From assembly GCA_002211745.1 (NCBI GenBank), contig CP022114.1, positions 4,496,645 through 4,560,644 of the forward strand: a stretch of 64,000 bases of DNA, given 5' to 3'. The position numbers and the translations under genes were made by a program. Shown piece after piece: positions 43,622 to 54,906 of the stretch. The notes beneath the pieces were generated by a model. That model had not been told where the DNA came from, did no database searches, and saw nothing but the letters and a program-made list of their open reading frames with translations. Every line of letters begins with the position of its first letter. Position 1 is the first letter of the stretch. This DNA comes from Kluyvera genomosp. 3. GTDB lineage: Bacteria; Pseudomonadota; Gammaproteobacteria; Enterobacterales; Enterobacteriaceae.

Positions 43622-45561
43622 ATGTCCCTTTATAAACAGCTACTGATTGGCATCTGCCTGTTTACGCTGACGATATTCTGCGGCAACTTTTTCGCCACGC
43701 TGGAAAGTTCACGCGAGCAGTATCACAACCAGCTGAGTGCGCATGCCCAGGATGCCGCCACGGCGCTCGGCCTCTCGTTGACCGCGCATATCGATGACCC
43801 GGTCATGACCGAGCTGATGGTGAACTCCATTTTTGACAGCGGCTACTTCTACCGCATTCAGGTCGTGGATATCAAAACCGGCAAGCCCATTATTGAGCGT
43901 CAGAACATCCCGCCCAGCGCCAACGTGCCTGGCTGGTTTGCCCGCATCGTGCACCTGAACCCCGGCCAGGGCGAAGCTATCGTCATGCGCGGCTGGACGC
44001 AGGCCGCGCGCGTGGAGGTGGTCAGCCACCCGATGTTTGCGCTGTCGCGCCTGTGGAGCAGTCTGGTCGCCAGCTTCCTGTGGCTAACCGGCTGTAGCGT
44101 GTTGTGTATCCTGGGCGCGATGTTCCTGTTGCGCCACCGTCTGCGCCCGCTGAACTACATCGTCGAACAAGCCACCGCCATCAGCCGCCGCGAGTTCCTG
44201 AGCCTGCCAGCACTGCCGAAAACGCCGGAGCTGCGTCGGGTTGTCGAAGCCACCAACATGATGGTTACCCAGCTGAAGGCACTGTTTAGCGAGCAGGCTC
44301 AGCGCACCGAGGCGCTGCGGCAGGAAGCCTATAACGACAGCCTCACCGGCCTGAACAACCGCCGCGCTTTCGACATCAAATTCCAGACCCGCCTGAGCGA
44401 TGAAGACCACGCCGACGGCAACCTGATCCTCCTGCGCGTGCAGGATCTGATGGGCCTCAACCAGCGCCTTGGCGGCGCCAGCACCGATAAACTGCTTAAA
44501 GCGGTTGCCGATATCCTCAGCAGCCTCCAGCAGCGCTACTTCCATAGTGAAGGTTTTGTCGCCCGCGTACGCGGTGGCGAGTTCGCCATTATCACCGCCC
44601 CGTTCTTCCGACGGAGATGGAGAGCTTCGCTAACTCACTGAACACACAGCTCAAAGCGTTGTATGAAACAGGCCTGAGCGACGTCAACCCGGTGGCGCAT
44701 TTTGCCGAAGTTGCTTTCCACTTTGGTGACACGCCACAGAACCTGCTGCGTCAGGCGGACCAGATCCTGGTGGCCGCCGAAGCCGATATGCGCACCTTCG
44801 TCGACCCGGCATTGGCCGCGCAGCCAACGCCGGATGAGGACCATCACCACTGGCATCAGCGCCTGACGGAGATTCTGGATAAGGAAGCGTTTGAGCTCTA
44901 TTCGCAGCCCGTGTACGAGTGCAATAGCAAACACGTTGTTCTCCATCGTAAAATTCTGGCGCGTATTAAAACCACCGATGGCGAAATTATCCCAGCAGGC
45001 CGTTTCATCCCGTGGGTTCGCCGCCTGGCTCTGGGCCGCCGTATGGACGTCGTCATGCTCAAACAGACGCTGCGCGCGATGGAAAGCACCACCCACGCTT
45101 TTGCACTCAGTATTAGCGGTGAAAGCGTCGCGGACGACGAGGGACTGAACGCCCTGCTCCAGCCGCTGAAAGCAGCGCGCCACCTGGCATCGCGACTGAC
45201 GCTCGAGCTGGATGAGAACGAACTACCGGAGCCAGAACGTGTCACCGTGCTGGTGAAAAAACTACAGGAATTGGGCTGCGGCCTGGGCATTCAACACTTT
45301 GGCGGTCGCTTCCACCTGATTGGTAACCTGCCGCAGTGGGGTCTGGCGTGGATTAAGGTCGACGGCGGCTATATTCACCACATCAATGAAGAAGAAGATA
45401 AAAAACTCTTTATAGAAGCGATTTACTGGGCGACACGCCAGATCAACGTCCCTCTTATCGCTGAACGAGTGGAAACCGAAGGCGAGCTGGCCGTGCTGGA
45501 AAAAATTGGCCTGTATGGCGCAATGGGCCGCTATTTTAGCGATGCCAGCACACTACAATAA
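43622..45561 (+). CDS. lapD: LapD-type c-di-GMP receptor (degenerate GGDEF-EAL)
   Basis: Inner-membrane receptor that, with c-di-GMP bound, captures LapG in the periplasm and protects the adhesin. Membrane helix at 8-26; periplasmic LapD/MoxY output domain to about 145; second helix about 143-168; HAMP linker (LRPLNYIVEQATAISRREFL); then GGDEF-like and EAL-like domains. The GGDEF signature is RGGEF (317-321) and EAL is replaced by KIL (about 444-446), so neither enzyme should be active and the EAL domain should only bind c-di-GMP, as in Pseudomonas LapD. The frame breaks near 44608 (missing C). Corrected length about 646 residues. Confidence 0.94.
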
Positions 45562-45578
45562 TTTTCAGGAGAGCAGCC

Positions 45579-45919
45579 ATGCATTTTATTGAACGCGATG
45601 GTGAAGGACGGATCGTTCGGGTTGAAGCCGCGGAATTCAGCGGGATGACTGAGCAAAGTGCGGAGACAACCGCAGAGATTAGCGAGTGGTTGAAGGTGGA
45701 AAACCTTCGCGCGGCCACGCTACAAAGACTGCAACAGAGCGACCTGGAAATGGTTCGCGTACTGGAAGATCTCATTGAAGTACTGATGAGCAAAGGGTTA
45801 TCAGCATTACCGACCTGCCGCCAGCGGCACAAAATAAGCTGTTAAATCGTGCCCAGGCGCGACAGGCGCTGAGCGGATTGGAAGGTCTGATCGGCGATGA
45901 CGAAGAAAGGTTGATATAA
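45579..45919 (+). CDS. Small conserved protein of the lap operon
   Basis: Unrecognised 113-residue acidic helical protein, starting MHFIERDGEGRIVRVEAAEF behind CAGGAG, 17 bases after lapD. A frame break near 45798 (G run) is followed by VISITDLPPAAQNKLLNRAQ, then ALSGLEGLIGDDEERLI. No signal peptide or membrane segment, so probably cytoplasmic. Its place suggests a regulatory or assembly role for the adhesins, but nothing in the sequence proves it. Confidence 0.75.
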
Positions 45920-46249
45920 CCCAATAATAAAGCTGATTATTTAAGGTACATGCATAATGTGCCTTAAATATCATTAGCCCTCTAACGTTCGTTATTCCCC
46001 CTCTTTTTAGCAGCCGCTAGCTATTCTTGCGGATTAAAACAACCTTAAAATCAAAGAATAAATTCTCACTTCGTTATATTCTTGACTTAAGATACGACTT
46101 ATCGCCGATCCCGGGTGCATTGCCGCGTTCGAAATATCAGCACCATTAATCAATCTAACGGCAATCCCCTCTTAGATCCGCGATAACATAACGATAAAAA
46201 TATTCCAGCGGAAACGGAAAACACCGCGCAAGACCAATGGGAGAGCAAG
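45920..46249 (+). other. Leader region of adhesin gene 1
   Basis: AT-rich, no gene. An imperfect hairpin TTAAGGTACA / TGTGCCTTAA near 45940-45968 may end the lapGD transcript. The 24-base element described separately lies at 46035-46058. GGGAG before the ATG at 46250 serves as ribosome site. Confidence 0.5.
46035..46058 (+). promoter_or_regulatory. Shared upstream element, copy 1
   Basis: 24 bases, TAAAACAACC followed by TTAAAATCAAAGAA, that recur with two mismatches at 51102-51125 upstream of the second adhesin. The copies end 191 and 214 bases before their ATG codons. Not seen before the other lap genes. Probably a binding site or promoter part common to both adhesin genes; the factor is unknown. 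Confidence 0.5.
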
Positions 46250-49200
46250 ATGAACGGTATAGCCGGCATAATTAAAGCGATTATCGGTCAGGTCTTCGCA
46301 ATTTCACCTGACGGAACCCGGCGCCTGCTCGTTGAGGGCGATAAACTCCTCGCCGGCGAGCAAATTGAAACCGGCGCCAACGGTGCCGTCACCCTCGCTC
46401 TCCCTGACGGGAAAACATTAGATCTCGGCCGCGACAGCCACTGGGATGGCGGCCACGGCATCGCCAACACACCTGACGCAACCGACACCACGGATATTGC
46501 CGCCATTCAGCAGGCGATTGCGGATGGTCAGGACCCGACACAAATTCTTGAGGCCACCGCCGCAGGCCACAAACCACGACCGGCAGTGGCGAGCCCGGCG
46601 CAGGCGGTGCCCATACTCACGTTATCCTGGATCTCACCGGCGAAAGAGTCGACCCTACAGCCGGATATCCGACTGAAGGTCTCGATTTCCCCAATACGCC
46701 GATAGAAGAGGAACTGACGGTTCTGGATCGATCGGATGCTGAGGATGAGGGTGACGCGGATGCCGACAGCGATTCGGATTCTGACAGCGATTCGGATGCC
46801 GATAGCGACTCGGATTCCGACAGTGACTCGGATTCCGACAGTGACTCGGATTCCGACAGTGACTCGGATTCCGACAGTGACTCAGATGCCGACAGTGACT
46901 CCGATTCTGACAGCGACTCGGACTCTGACAGCGACTCCGATTCCGACAGCGACTCGGACTCTGACAGCGACTCGGATTCCGACAGTGACTCGGATTCCGA
47001 CAGCGACTCGGACTCTGACAGCGATTCCGATTCTGACAGCGATTCGGACTCCGACAGTGACTCCGACTCGGACAGCGATTCGGATTCCGACAGCGACTCG
47101 GACTCTGACTCTGACTCTGACAGCGACTCCGATTCCGACAGTGACTCGGATTCTGACAGCGACTCCGATTCAGACAGTGACTCCGACTCGGACAGCGATT
47201 CAGATTCCGATAGCGACTCCGATTCTGATAGCGACTCGGACTCCGACAGTGACTCGGATAGCGATTCGGATTCCGATAGCGACTCCGATTCTGACAGCGA
47301 CTCCGATGCCGACAGTGACTCGGACTCAGATAGCGACTCCGATTCTGACAGCGACTCCGATTCTGACAGTGACTCGGACTCTGACAGCGACTCCGATTCC
47401 GACAGCGACTCGGATGCCGACAGTGACTCCGATTCTGACAGTGACTCGGATGCCGACAGCGACTCCGATTCTGATAGCGACTCGGACTCCGACAGTGACT
47501 CCGACTCGGATAGCGATTCGGATGCCGACAGTGACTCCGATTCTGACAGTGACTCGGATGCCGACAGCGACTCCGATTCTGATAGCGACTCGGACTCCGA
47601 CAGTGACTCCGACTCGGATAGCGATTCGGATTCCGATAGCGACTCCGATTCTGACAGCGACTCCGATTCAGACAGTGACTCCGACTCGGACAGCGATTCG
47701 GATTCCGATAGCGACTCCGATTCTGACAGCGACTCCGATTCAGACAGTGACTCCGACTCGGACAGCGATTCAGATTCCGATAGCGACTCCGATTCTGATA
47801 GCGACTCGGACTCCGACAGTGACTCGGATAGCGATTCGGATTCCGATAGCGACTCCGATTCTGACAGCGACTCCGATGCCGACAGTGACTCGGACTCAGA
47901 TAGCGACTCCGATTCTGACAGTGACTCGGACTCAGATAGCGACTCGGACTCCGACAGTGACTCCGATTCCGACAGCGACTCGGACTCAGATAGCGACTCG
48001 GACTCAGATAGCGACTCGGACTCCGACAGTGACTCCGATTCCGACAGCGACTCGGACTCTGACAGCGACTCCGATTCCGACAGCGACTCGGACTCTGACA
48101 GCGACTCCGATTCCGACAGCGACTCGGACTCTGACAGCGACTCCGATTCTGACAGCGACTCGGATGCCGACAGTGACTCCGATTCTGACAGTGACTCGGA
48201 TGCCGACAGCGACTCCGATTCTGATAGCGACTCTGATTCCGACAGCGACTCAGATTCTGACAGCGACTCCGATTCTGACAGCGACTCCGATTCAGATAGC
48301 GACTCGGATTCTGACAGTGACTCCGATTCCGACAGCGACTCGGACTCTGACAGCGACTCGGATTCCGACAGTGACTCGGATTCTGACAGCGACTCCGATT
48401 CAGACAGTGACTCCGACTCGGACAGCGATTCAGATTCCGATAGCGACTCCGATTCTGATAGCGACTCGGACTCAGATAGCGACTCCGATTCTGACAGCGA
48501 CTCCGATTCTGACAGTGACTCGGACTCAGATAGCGACTCGGACTCCGACAGTGACTCCGATTCCGACAGCGACTCGGACTCAGATAGCGACTCGGACTCT
48601 GACAGCGACTCCGATTCCGACAGCGACTCGGACTCTGACAGCGACTCCGATTCCGACAGCGACTCGGACTCTGACAGCGACTCCGATTCCGACAGCGACT
48701 CGGACTCTGACAGCGACTCCGATTCCGACAGCGACTCGGACTCTGACAGCGACTCCGATTCCGACAGCGACTCCGATTCTGACAGCGACTCCGATTCTGA
48801 CAGTGACTCGGACTCAGATAGCGACTCGGACTCCGACAGCGACTCGGACTCTGACAGCGACTCGGATTCTGACAGCGACGCCGACTCGGACAGCGACTCC
48901 GATTCCGACGGTGACTCAGACGCCGACAGTGACGCAGACAGCGATGCAGACTCGGATAGTGATGCCGATGCCGACTCTGACGCTGACTCCAACGTCACCC
49001 TCAACGTCAATGTGACCGCAACGGAGTCATCGAAAGTCACGCAGGTAAACGGCGGCAGTAAAGATCCAAGCGGAAATGGTTTTGACGTCGATAGCAACGG
49101 AATGATCGTCGCGGTTGGCGCCAACGTGGTGGTCTGGGTTTCGGCTGGGATATTGGAAAATACGTTTCCAGCGATATTCCTGCTGAAAATATTCACGTTT

Positions 49201-50644
49201 ACGACCAGGGTAATGCGCAGGGTAACGAGGGTAAAACAGATATCTTCGTACTCCATGAAGACAGTACCTATACCCAAGGTGATGGCACACAGCACTCAAT
49301 GAACGCGGTGAACGGGAATCGGGAGCCGACGTCGAGTAACGCCAACGACTACATCTTTGTTCCGGGTTCATCAAGCTGGAGCTCGTCTGCGGGCTCAGCC
49401 AACGTCAATAACAGCATCAACTATTACGAAAGCGTAAACGTCACCATTAACGGTAAAACGTATGGCGGCAACAACCGGGTGAGTGAGGTTATTTCCGGTG
49501 ACGGGAAAGAAGGTCTGGATCCTTCACATCCGGATACCCATACCACCTGGCAGTATGAGTTGAACATTGATGCGAACCTCGATGGTGCAGCGGGTAATGA
49601 TCATATCTCGTCGATCAAACTCACCGGGTTGCCGCCGGGACGACGATCAGCTACAACGGCGAAGACTATACGGTTGATGCGCATGGCAATGTGGTTATCG
49701 ATATCACCGGTGATAGCAACCTGGATATGGATCTCACCTTTACCTCATCGACTCAGATAGACGATCTTGGGTCGATCAAAGTGGAAATCACCACTGAGGT
49801 TGATGGTTCGTCGCACTCGTCAGGCGATATCGATGCCAACAGTGGCGAACACGCGATCGCCATCACTGGCGACGAAGATCATCACGCGGATAGCGACTCG
49901 GCTACTCTGATGAGTGCAGATGACGATGTGCACCACGCGACTGCCGATCACGTCGATACTGCGGATAGCACCGATAGTTCGCCGGAGCATACATCGGACG
50001 ATCATACGGAGACGACTGCCTCAACGGATACAACCGATGACAGTGCCAGCACAGATCAAACGCAAGAGACAGGTTCAGCAGAGCCGTCGGAAGAAGCGTC
50101 AACAGCGGATCAGATTGAAAGCGATAGCGTCGCTGACCACAGCGTTGACGCAGACGTGGACGGAACGGATAACGCGGAAACAACAGGCGATAACGCAGCA
50201 ACGGAACAGGATACCTCGACCCTGTTGGTTGACCACGACGATCTCGACCTGAGCAATGTCGATCAGGATGCGTCGCTGACGCAAACTGCTGAAGAAAGCC
50301 CGGAAACATCGCTCACTCTCTTGCTCGATGATATCGATAGCCAGTTGAACAGCGCCGATACCGCGCAGAGTGAGGTAACACCGACGGACAACTCAGCAAC
50401 GGTCGAAAACAGCGAGTCGAATCAGGTGAAGGTTATCGATCTCAGCGACATTATCCATGATGATGACGCCAAAGATCTCAGCTCGCTGATTCAGGTTGCT
50501 GACCCTGCTGATAACGACCCGGCGGCAGGACACGTTCAGGACGTGCCAGCTGAAAGCTCGGATAGCGACGGTGGGGAACACTGGGGTGTTCATGAAGCTG
50601 CCGAACTTGATAGTCTTATCGCGCAACCAGATACGGATGTTTAA
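46250..50644 (+). CDS. LapA-like Asp-Ser-repeat adhesin 1
   Basis: Large surface adhesin of about 1465 residues secreted by the type I system downstream. Residues 1-105 are the retention module ([20 protein letters not shown], then [20 protein letters not shown]) that plugs the outer-membrane pore; TAAG at 103-106 is the LapG cleavage motif. After [20 protein letters not shown] comes an almost pure (Asp-Ser)n stalk, residues about 169-913. Then a 250-residue domain ([14 protein letters not shown]...[26 protein letters not shown]), an acidic Ser/Thr/Asp-rich tail, and a C-terminal secretion-signal-like [20 protein letters not shown]. Frame breaks near 46567, 49145 and 49642, each lacking one G or C. 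No RTX nonapeptides. Confidence 0.88.
46758..48990 (+). repeat. Asp-Ser repeat DNA of adhesin 1
   Basis: About 2.2 kb of GAY-TCN/AGY codons. The consensus unit is 18 bases, GAYTCNGAYTCNGAYAGY: two TCN serines then one AGY serine. Occasional Ala (GATGCC) replaces Ser. Every reading frame on both strands lacks stop codons over most of it. Copy number is likely to vary between strains and to be unreliable in short-read assemblies. Confidence 0.95.
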
Positions 50645-50647
50645 TAC

Positions 50648-50677
50648 AAAAGGGCTAGCGCAGGCTAGCCCTTTTCT
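50648..50677 (+). terminator. Terminator of adhesin gene 1
   Basis: Stem AGGGCTAGC / GCTAGCCCT with loop GCAG, followed by TTTTCTTTT, a few bases after the stop. Confidence 0.85.
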
Positions 50678-51101
50678 TTTCCACTGTCGAATACATTCAA
50701 AAACCCTAAGTATATAAACCAATCTTTCTTATCTATTTTTTTATACCAGATGGTCTGATATTACGTATTACCTCCATAAAACACCTATAACAAAGCGATT
50801 ATAGATACGAAATCACGTTATTCTAACCAATATACGTTACGCTATGCGTTAACTCGTTAAATTCATTAATCAATCATATGAATAAAACTAAAATATCCCA
50901 AATGATATATCTCTTTTTACAACAAGATACTCTTATGTATTAGAGGTAACATTGGAATAAAAACAACCCAGGAAACAAGCATTACAACACCTTATTTATT
51001 ATCAATGAGTTACAAATATAATCATCAAAAACAATTTCTACATTAACTTACTCACCCATGGAAAATAATCACTTCCTAATTTCTTTACAGAAAATTCTTA
51101 C

Positions 51102-51125
51102 TAAAACGACATTAAAATCAAAGAA
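51102..51125 (+). promoter_or_regulatory. Shared upstream element, copy 2
   Basis: TAAAACGACA followed by TTAAAATCAAAGAA; identical to the copy before adhesin 1 at 22 of 24 positions, and 214 bases before the start of adhesin 2. Confidence 0.5.
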
Positions 51126-51339
51126 AGCGTTTTTTTTGCATATTACCTTACCACTATAGCCAACTTTTATTTACCAGACCTCATCTCCATGAGGGGCTGG
51201 AATACTATCAGCACACGCACAAAAGTATTAGCTGTAGTGTTTTGTGTCGCAGATGCTGTCATGGAGCAACGTAATACACCACAACTCTATGAGCCATGAA
51301 CAAATGGAACCGTTCACGTAAGATTAAGAGGAGTAAGAT

Positions 51340-54300
51340 ATGGCTGATGTAACCGGAATAATAAAAGCGATTATAGGACAGGCCTTCGCTATTTCACCTG
51401 ACGGAAGCAGACGCTTACTGGTGGAAGGGGATAAAATTTTTGCCGGCGAACAAATTGAAACAGGTGCCGATGGCGCTGTCACGGTAAGCCTGGCAAATGG
51501 CAAAAATCTCGATCTTGGGCGCGATAGCCTCTGGGACAGCGCAAGCATCTCCCCTACTACGACTCCTGAAACCACTCCTACTGACGTCGCAGCCATACAG
51601 CAGGCTATTGCCGATGGTCAGGACCCGACCCAAATACTTGAAGCCACCGCAGCTGGCCCGCAAACCATCGTTGAAAGCGGTGGCGCACCTGGCGTCGGCG
51701 GCTCACACACGCATGTGATACTGGATCTGACCGGTGAAGTGGTCGACCCTACCGCTGGCTACCCTACGGAAGGCCTGGATTTTCCCGATACTAATATTGA
51801 AGAAGAGATTACGATCCTCAATCCTGCTGACCGTACTGTAACCGGTGATGATACCGATGCAGATGCTGACAGCGACTCGGATTCTGACAGTGACTCCGAT
51901 TCTGATAGCGATTCGGACTCCGACAGTGACTCCGATTCCGACAGCGACTCCGATTCTGACAGCGACTCCGATTCTGACAGCGACTCCGACTCTGACAGCG
52001 ACTCCGACTCTGACAGCGACTCCGACTCTGACAGCGACTCCGATTCCGACAGTGACTCGGACTCCGACAGTGACTCCGACTCGGACAGTGATTCGGATTC
52101 CGACAGCGACTCCGATTCTGACAGCGACTCCGATTCCGACAGTGACTCCGATTCCGACAGCGATTCAGACAGCGACTCCGATTCTGACAGCGACTCCGAC
52201 TCTGACAGCGACTCGGATTCCGACAGCGACTCTGACTCCGACAGCGACTCTGACTCCGACAGCGACTCGGATTCCGACAGTGACTCGGACAGTGACTCGG
52301 ATTCCGATAGCGACTCGGATTCCGATAGCGACTCGGATTCCGATAGCGACTCGGATTCCGATAGCGATTCGGATTCTGACAGCGATTCGGATTCCGACAG
52401 TGACTCTGACTCCGACAGCGACTCTGACTCCGACAGTGACTCCGACTCCGACAGCGACTCTGACTCCGACAGCGACTCTGACTCCGACAGCGACTCTGAC
52501 TCCGACAGCGACTCCGATTCTGACAGCGACTCCGACTCCGACAGTGACTCTGACTCCGACAGCGACTCTGACTCCGACAGCGACTCGGATTCTGACAGCG
52601 ACTCGGATTCCGACAGCGACTCGGATTCCGACAGCGACTCCGATTCCGATTCCGACAGCGACTCCGATTCCGATTCCGACAGCGACTCCGATTCCGACAG
52701 CGACTCCGATTCCGACAGCGACTCCGATTCCGACAGCGACTCCGATTCCGACAGCGACTCCGATTCCGACAGCGACTCCGATTCCGACAGCGACTCCGAT
52801 TCCGATTCCGATTCCGACAGCGACTCCGACTCGGACAGCGATTCGGATTCCGACAGCGACTCCGATTCTGACAGCGACTCTGACTCCGACAGCGACTCTG
52901 ACTCCGACAGCGACTCTGACTCCGACAGCGACTCTGACTCCGACAGCGACTCTGACTCCGACAGCGACTCTGACTCCGACAGCGACTCTGACTCCGACAG
53001 CGACTCTGACTCCGACAGCGACTCTGACTCCGACAGCGACTCGGATTCTGACAGCGACTCGGATTCCGATAGCGACTCCGACTCAGACAGCGACTCTGAC
53101 GCAGATAGCGACTCTGACGCAGACAGCGACTCCGACAACGATCCGCTGCGTGCCGACTTAACGGTTAAGGTTAGCCTTGCTGATTCAACATCACATTCGG
53201 GGAACCTGGTGAAAGTAAGGTATTCCATATTAATGGCGGCGCGTCAGACCCTAGCGGACTCGGCTTTGACGTCGTTGACGGCAATATTGTCGCGATCGGC
53301 GAAAACGTCCGGGTATGGCTATCACCAGGAGATACTGTACCTAAGTGCGTTGGCGACAATGCTAACCCTGCCGCGCAGATTATGTACTACGACAATGGCA
53401 ACGTTAAGGCCGGTAACAGCGGAGAGAACTACAGCGATATTTTCGTTATTAATTCCGATTCAGGTTACATGAAGGGCAATCATCTGGAAGCCCTGAAAGG
53501 TGTTCAGGGCAACAAAGATACCTCCGGTCACGGCCTTAAAGATTACATCTTCCTCACCGGAGAAGGCAAAGATTACACCCTTGAGGCACGGGGTGGCCAG
53601 GTTGAGGAAGGAAAAACGAACAACCTGTCTGGCGTCACGCTTTATGATGCTGCGGGCAACGTCATGCTGGGCGCTGGGATTAACCACCTCGAAGGTATCA
53701 TCTACGGTGACGGACTTTCTGAATATCCAGGTGATACCACCGCAAGCTGGGAGATCACGCTGAGTCTGGACATCACGTTAGACAGCACGGACAACTCGCA
53801 AACATTACAAAAGGTCATTCTGGGGAATATCCCTGAAGGTGCCACGTTCAGCAGCGTCGATGGCGTTACCGTTCAGTACCTCAATATTGATGGTAACTGG
53901 GTCTACGTCCTCACCTTTGAAGAGGGTATCTCTGATTATAATGGTACCCTGACGGTTACCCTGCCTGATGGGACAAAAACATTGATGACATTACCCTGAG
54001 CGTCGAAACAAACGAAGGAACCTACACCTTTGAGGACATCGACAGCGACCAGGATTTCAGTGACACCGTTGGATATGATTACGAAAATGATCCTGACGCA
54101 TCTCTACTGGCCGGCATGACAGAAGATGCTGGTGAGGAAAGCACGGTCATGGCATCGATGGAGGATCTGCACATCAATGACAGCGATATTGAAGACGTGC
54201 AGACCGAAGACCACTCCCTGCAACCAACGCTTAATGACGAGTTCGTCGACGATAACTCACATACCGATGATGAAAATACCGCCGCCGAGCACACGGTAGA

Positions 54301-54781
54301 TTCGCAGGACAACCAAACGGAGAATACCGATAACCCACTGGTTGATAACGACCAGCAGGGCTTTGACGACGCTGACGATGAATCCGATCGCTCAGCACCC
54401 GACGAGTCCTCCACCGCCGATGCGAATAGTGAAACGGAAGAGTCCTCGCTCAGCACGCTGTTAGGCGGTACTGAGGACGATTCTCTTCATGAAACAGAAA
54501 CCGCCAGCGAGGAAACTAGCCTCAATAGCGAAAGCAATGAGTCTGGACAAGAAGCCACCATTATTAGTCAGGATGAACCATTGTCATTCAGTGATATGAT
54601 TCACGACGGTGATAATAAGGATCTCTCCAGCCTCATTCAAACAACGGAGACAACGGAAACGGCAGAAACACCGAATGACGTTGAACATGTTCCAGCGGAA
54701 GGCGGCGATACGGATGACAATCAAACCTGGGCCAGCAATGACCCTGATGATTTGATTGCGAAGCCAGAAGTCGAAGCCTGA
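51340..54781 (+). CDS. LapA-like Asp-Ser-repeat adhesin 2
   Basis: Second adhesin, about 1147 residues, a paralogue of adhesin 1. Its retention module ([20 protein letters not shown], then [20 protein letters not shown]) is nearly identical, with TAAG again at residues 103-106. The [20 protein letters not shown] linker leads to an (Asp-Ser)n stalk, residues about 172-601. A ligand-like domain follows ([35 protein letters not shown]), then an acidic tail and [19 protein letters not shown] at the C-terminus. Frame breaks near 53202 (G run) and 53983 (A run). The domain after the stalk is more divergent from adhesin 1 than the N-terminus, so the two may bind different targets (inference). Confidence 0.88.
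51858..53145 (+). repeat. Asp-Ser repeat DNA of adhesin 2
   Basis: About 1.3 kb with the same 18-base GAYTCNGAYTCNGAYAGY consensus as adhesin 1, more regular (long runs of GACTCTGACTCCGACAGC and GACTCCGATTCCGACAGC), suggesting more recent expansion. Confidence 0.95.
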
Positions 54782-54906
54782 TGCATAACGTCGTGGGCTG
54801 TTATCAGCCCCATGCACGTCAACACCTGGTTGACTTTTTGTCTAATGACATGACCTCTGGTGGATTAAGCCACGAGTCAGGGAAATGAACGTAAGGAAAG
54901 GACGTC

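Larger units (their letters stand above)
50645..51339 (+). other. AT-rich spacer between the two adhesin genes
   Basis: 695 bases without a gene. It opens with a terminator (50648-50677), is very AT-rich to about 51180, and holds the second copy of the shared 24-base element at 51102-51125. AAGAGGAG before the ATG at 51340 is the ribosome site. A long AT-rich leader fits silencing by H-NS-like proteins and tight control (inference). Confidence 0.5.

Noticed and set aside
46736-49015. Plus-strand frame of 759 codons rich in Thr-Pro-Thr and Ile
   Set aside because: Wrong frame of the Asp-Ser repeat, open only because the repeat has no stop codons in any frame. The equivalent at 51845-53161 is rejected for the same reason.
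46617-49295. Minus-strand open frame of 892 codons rich in Ser-Glu-Ser-Leu
   Set aside because: It is the antisense shadow of the Asp-Ser codons (GAYTCN read backwards gives Glu/Ser/Leu). No ribosome site, no domain other than the mirrored repeat. The same holds for 51759-53228 on the minus strand.
46758-53145. CRISPR-like array
   Set aside because: The repeats are contiguous 18-base coding units with no spacers and no cas genes nearby.
46250-54781. RTX (Ca2+-binding) type I secretion substrate
   Set aside because: Asp-rich but lacks the GGxGxDxxx nonapeptide; the N-terminal retention module and flanking LapD/LapG identify the Lap class instead.
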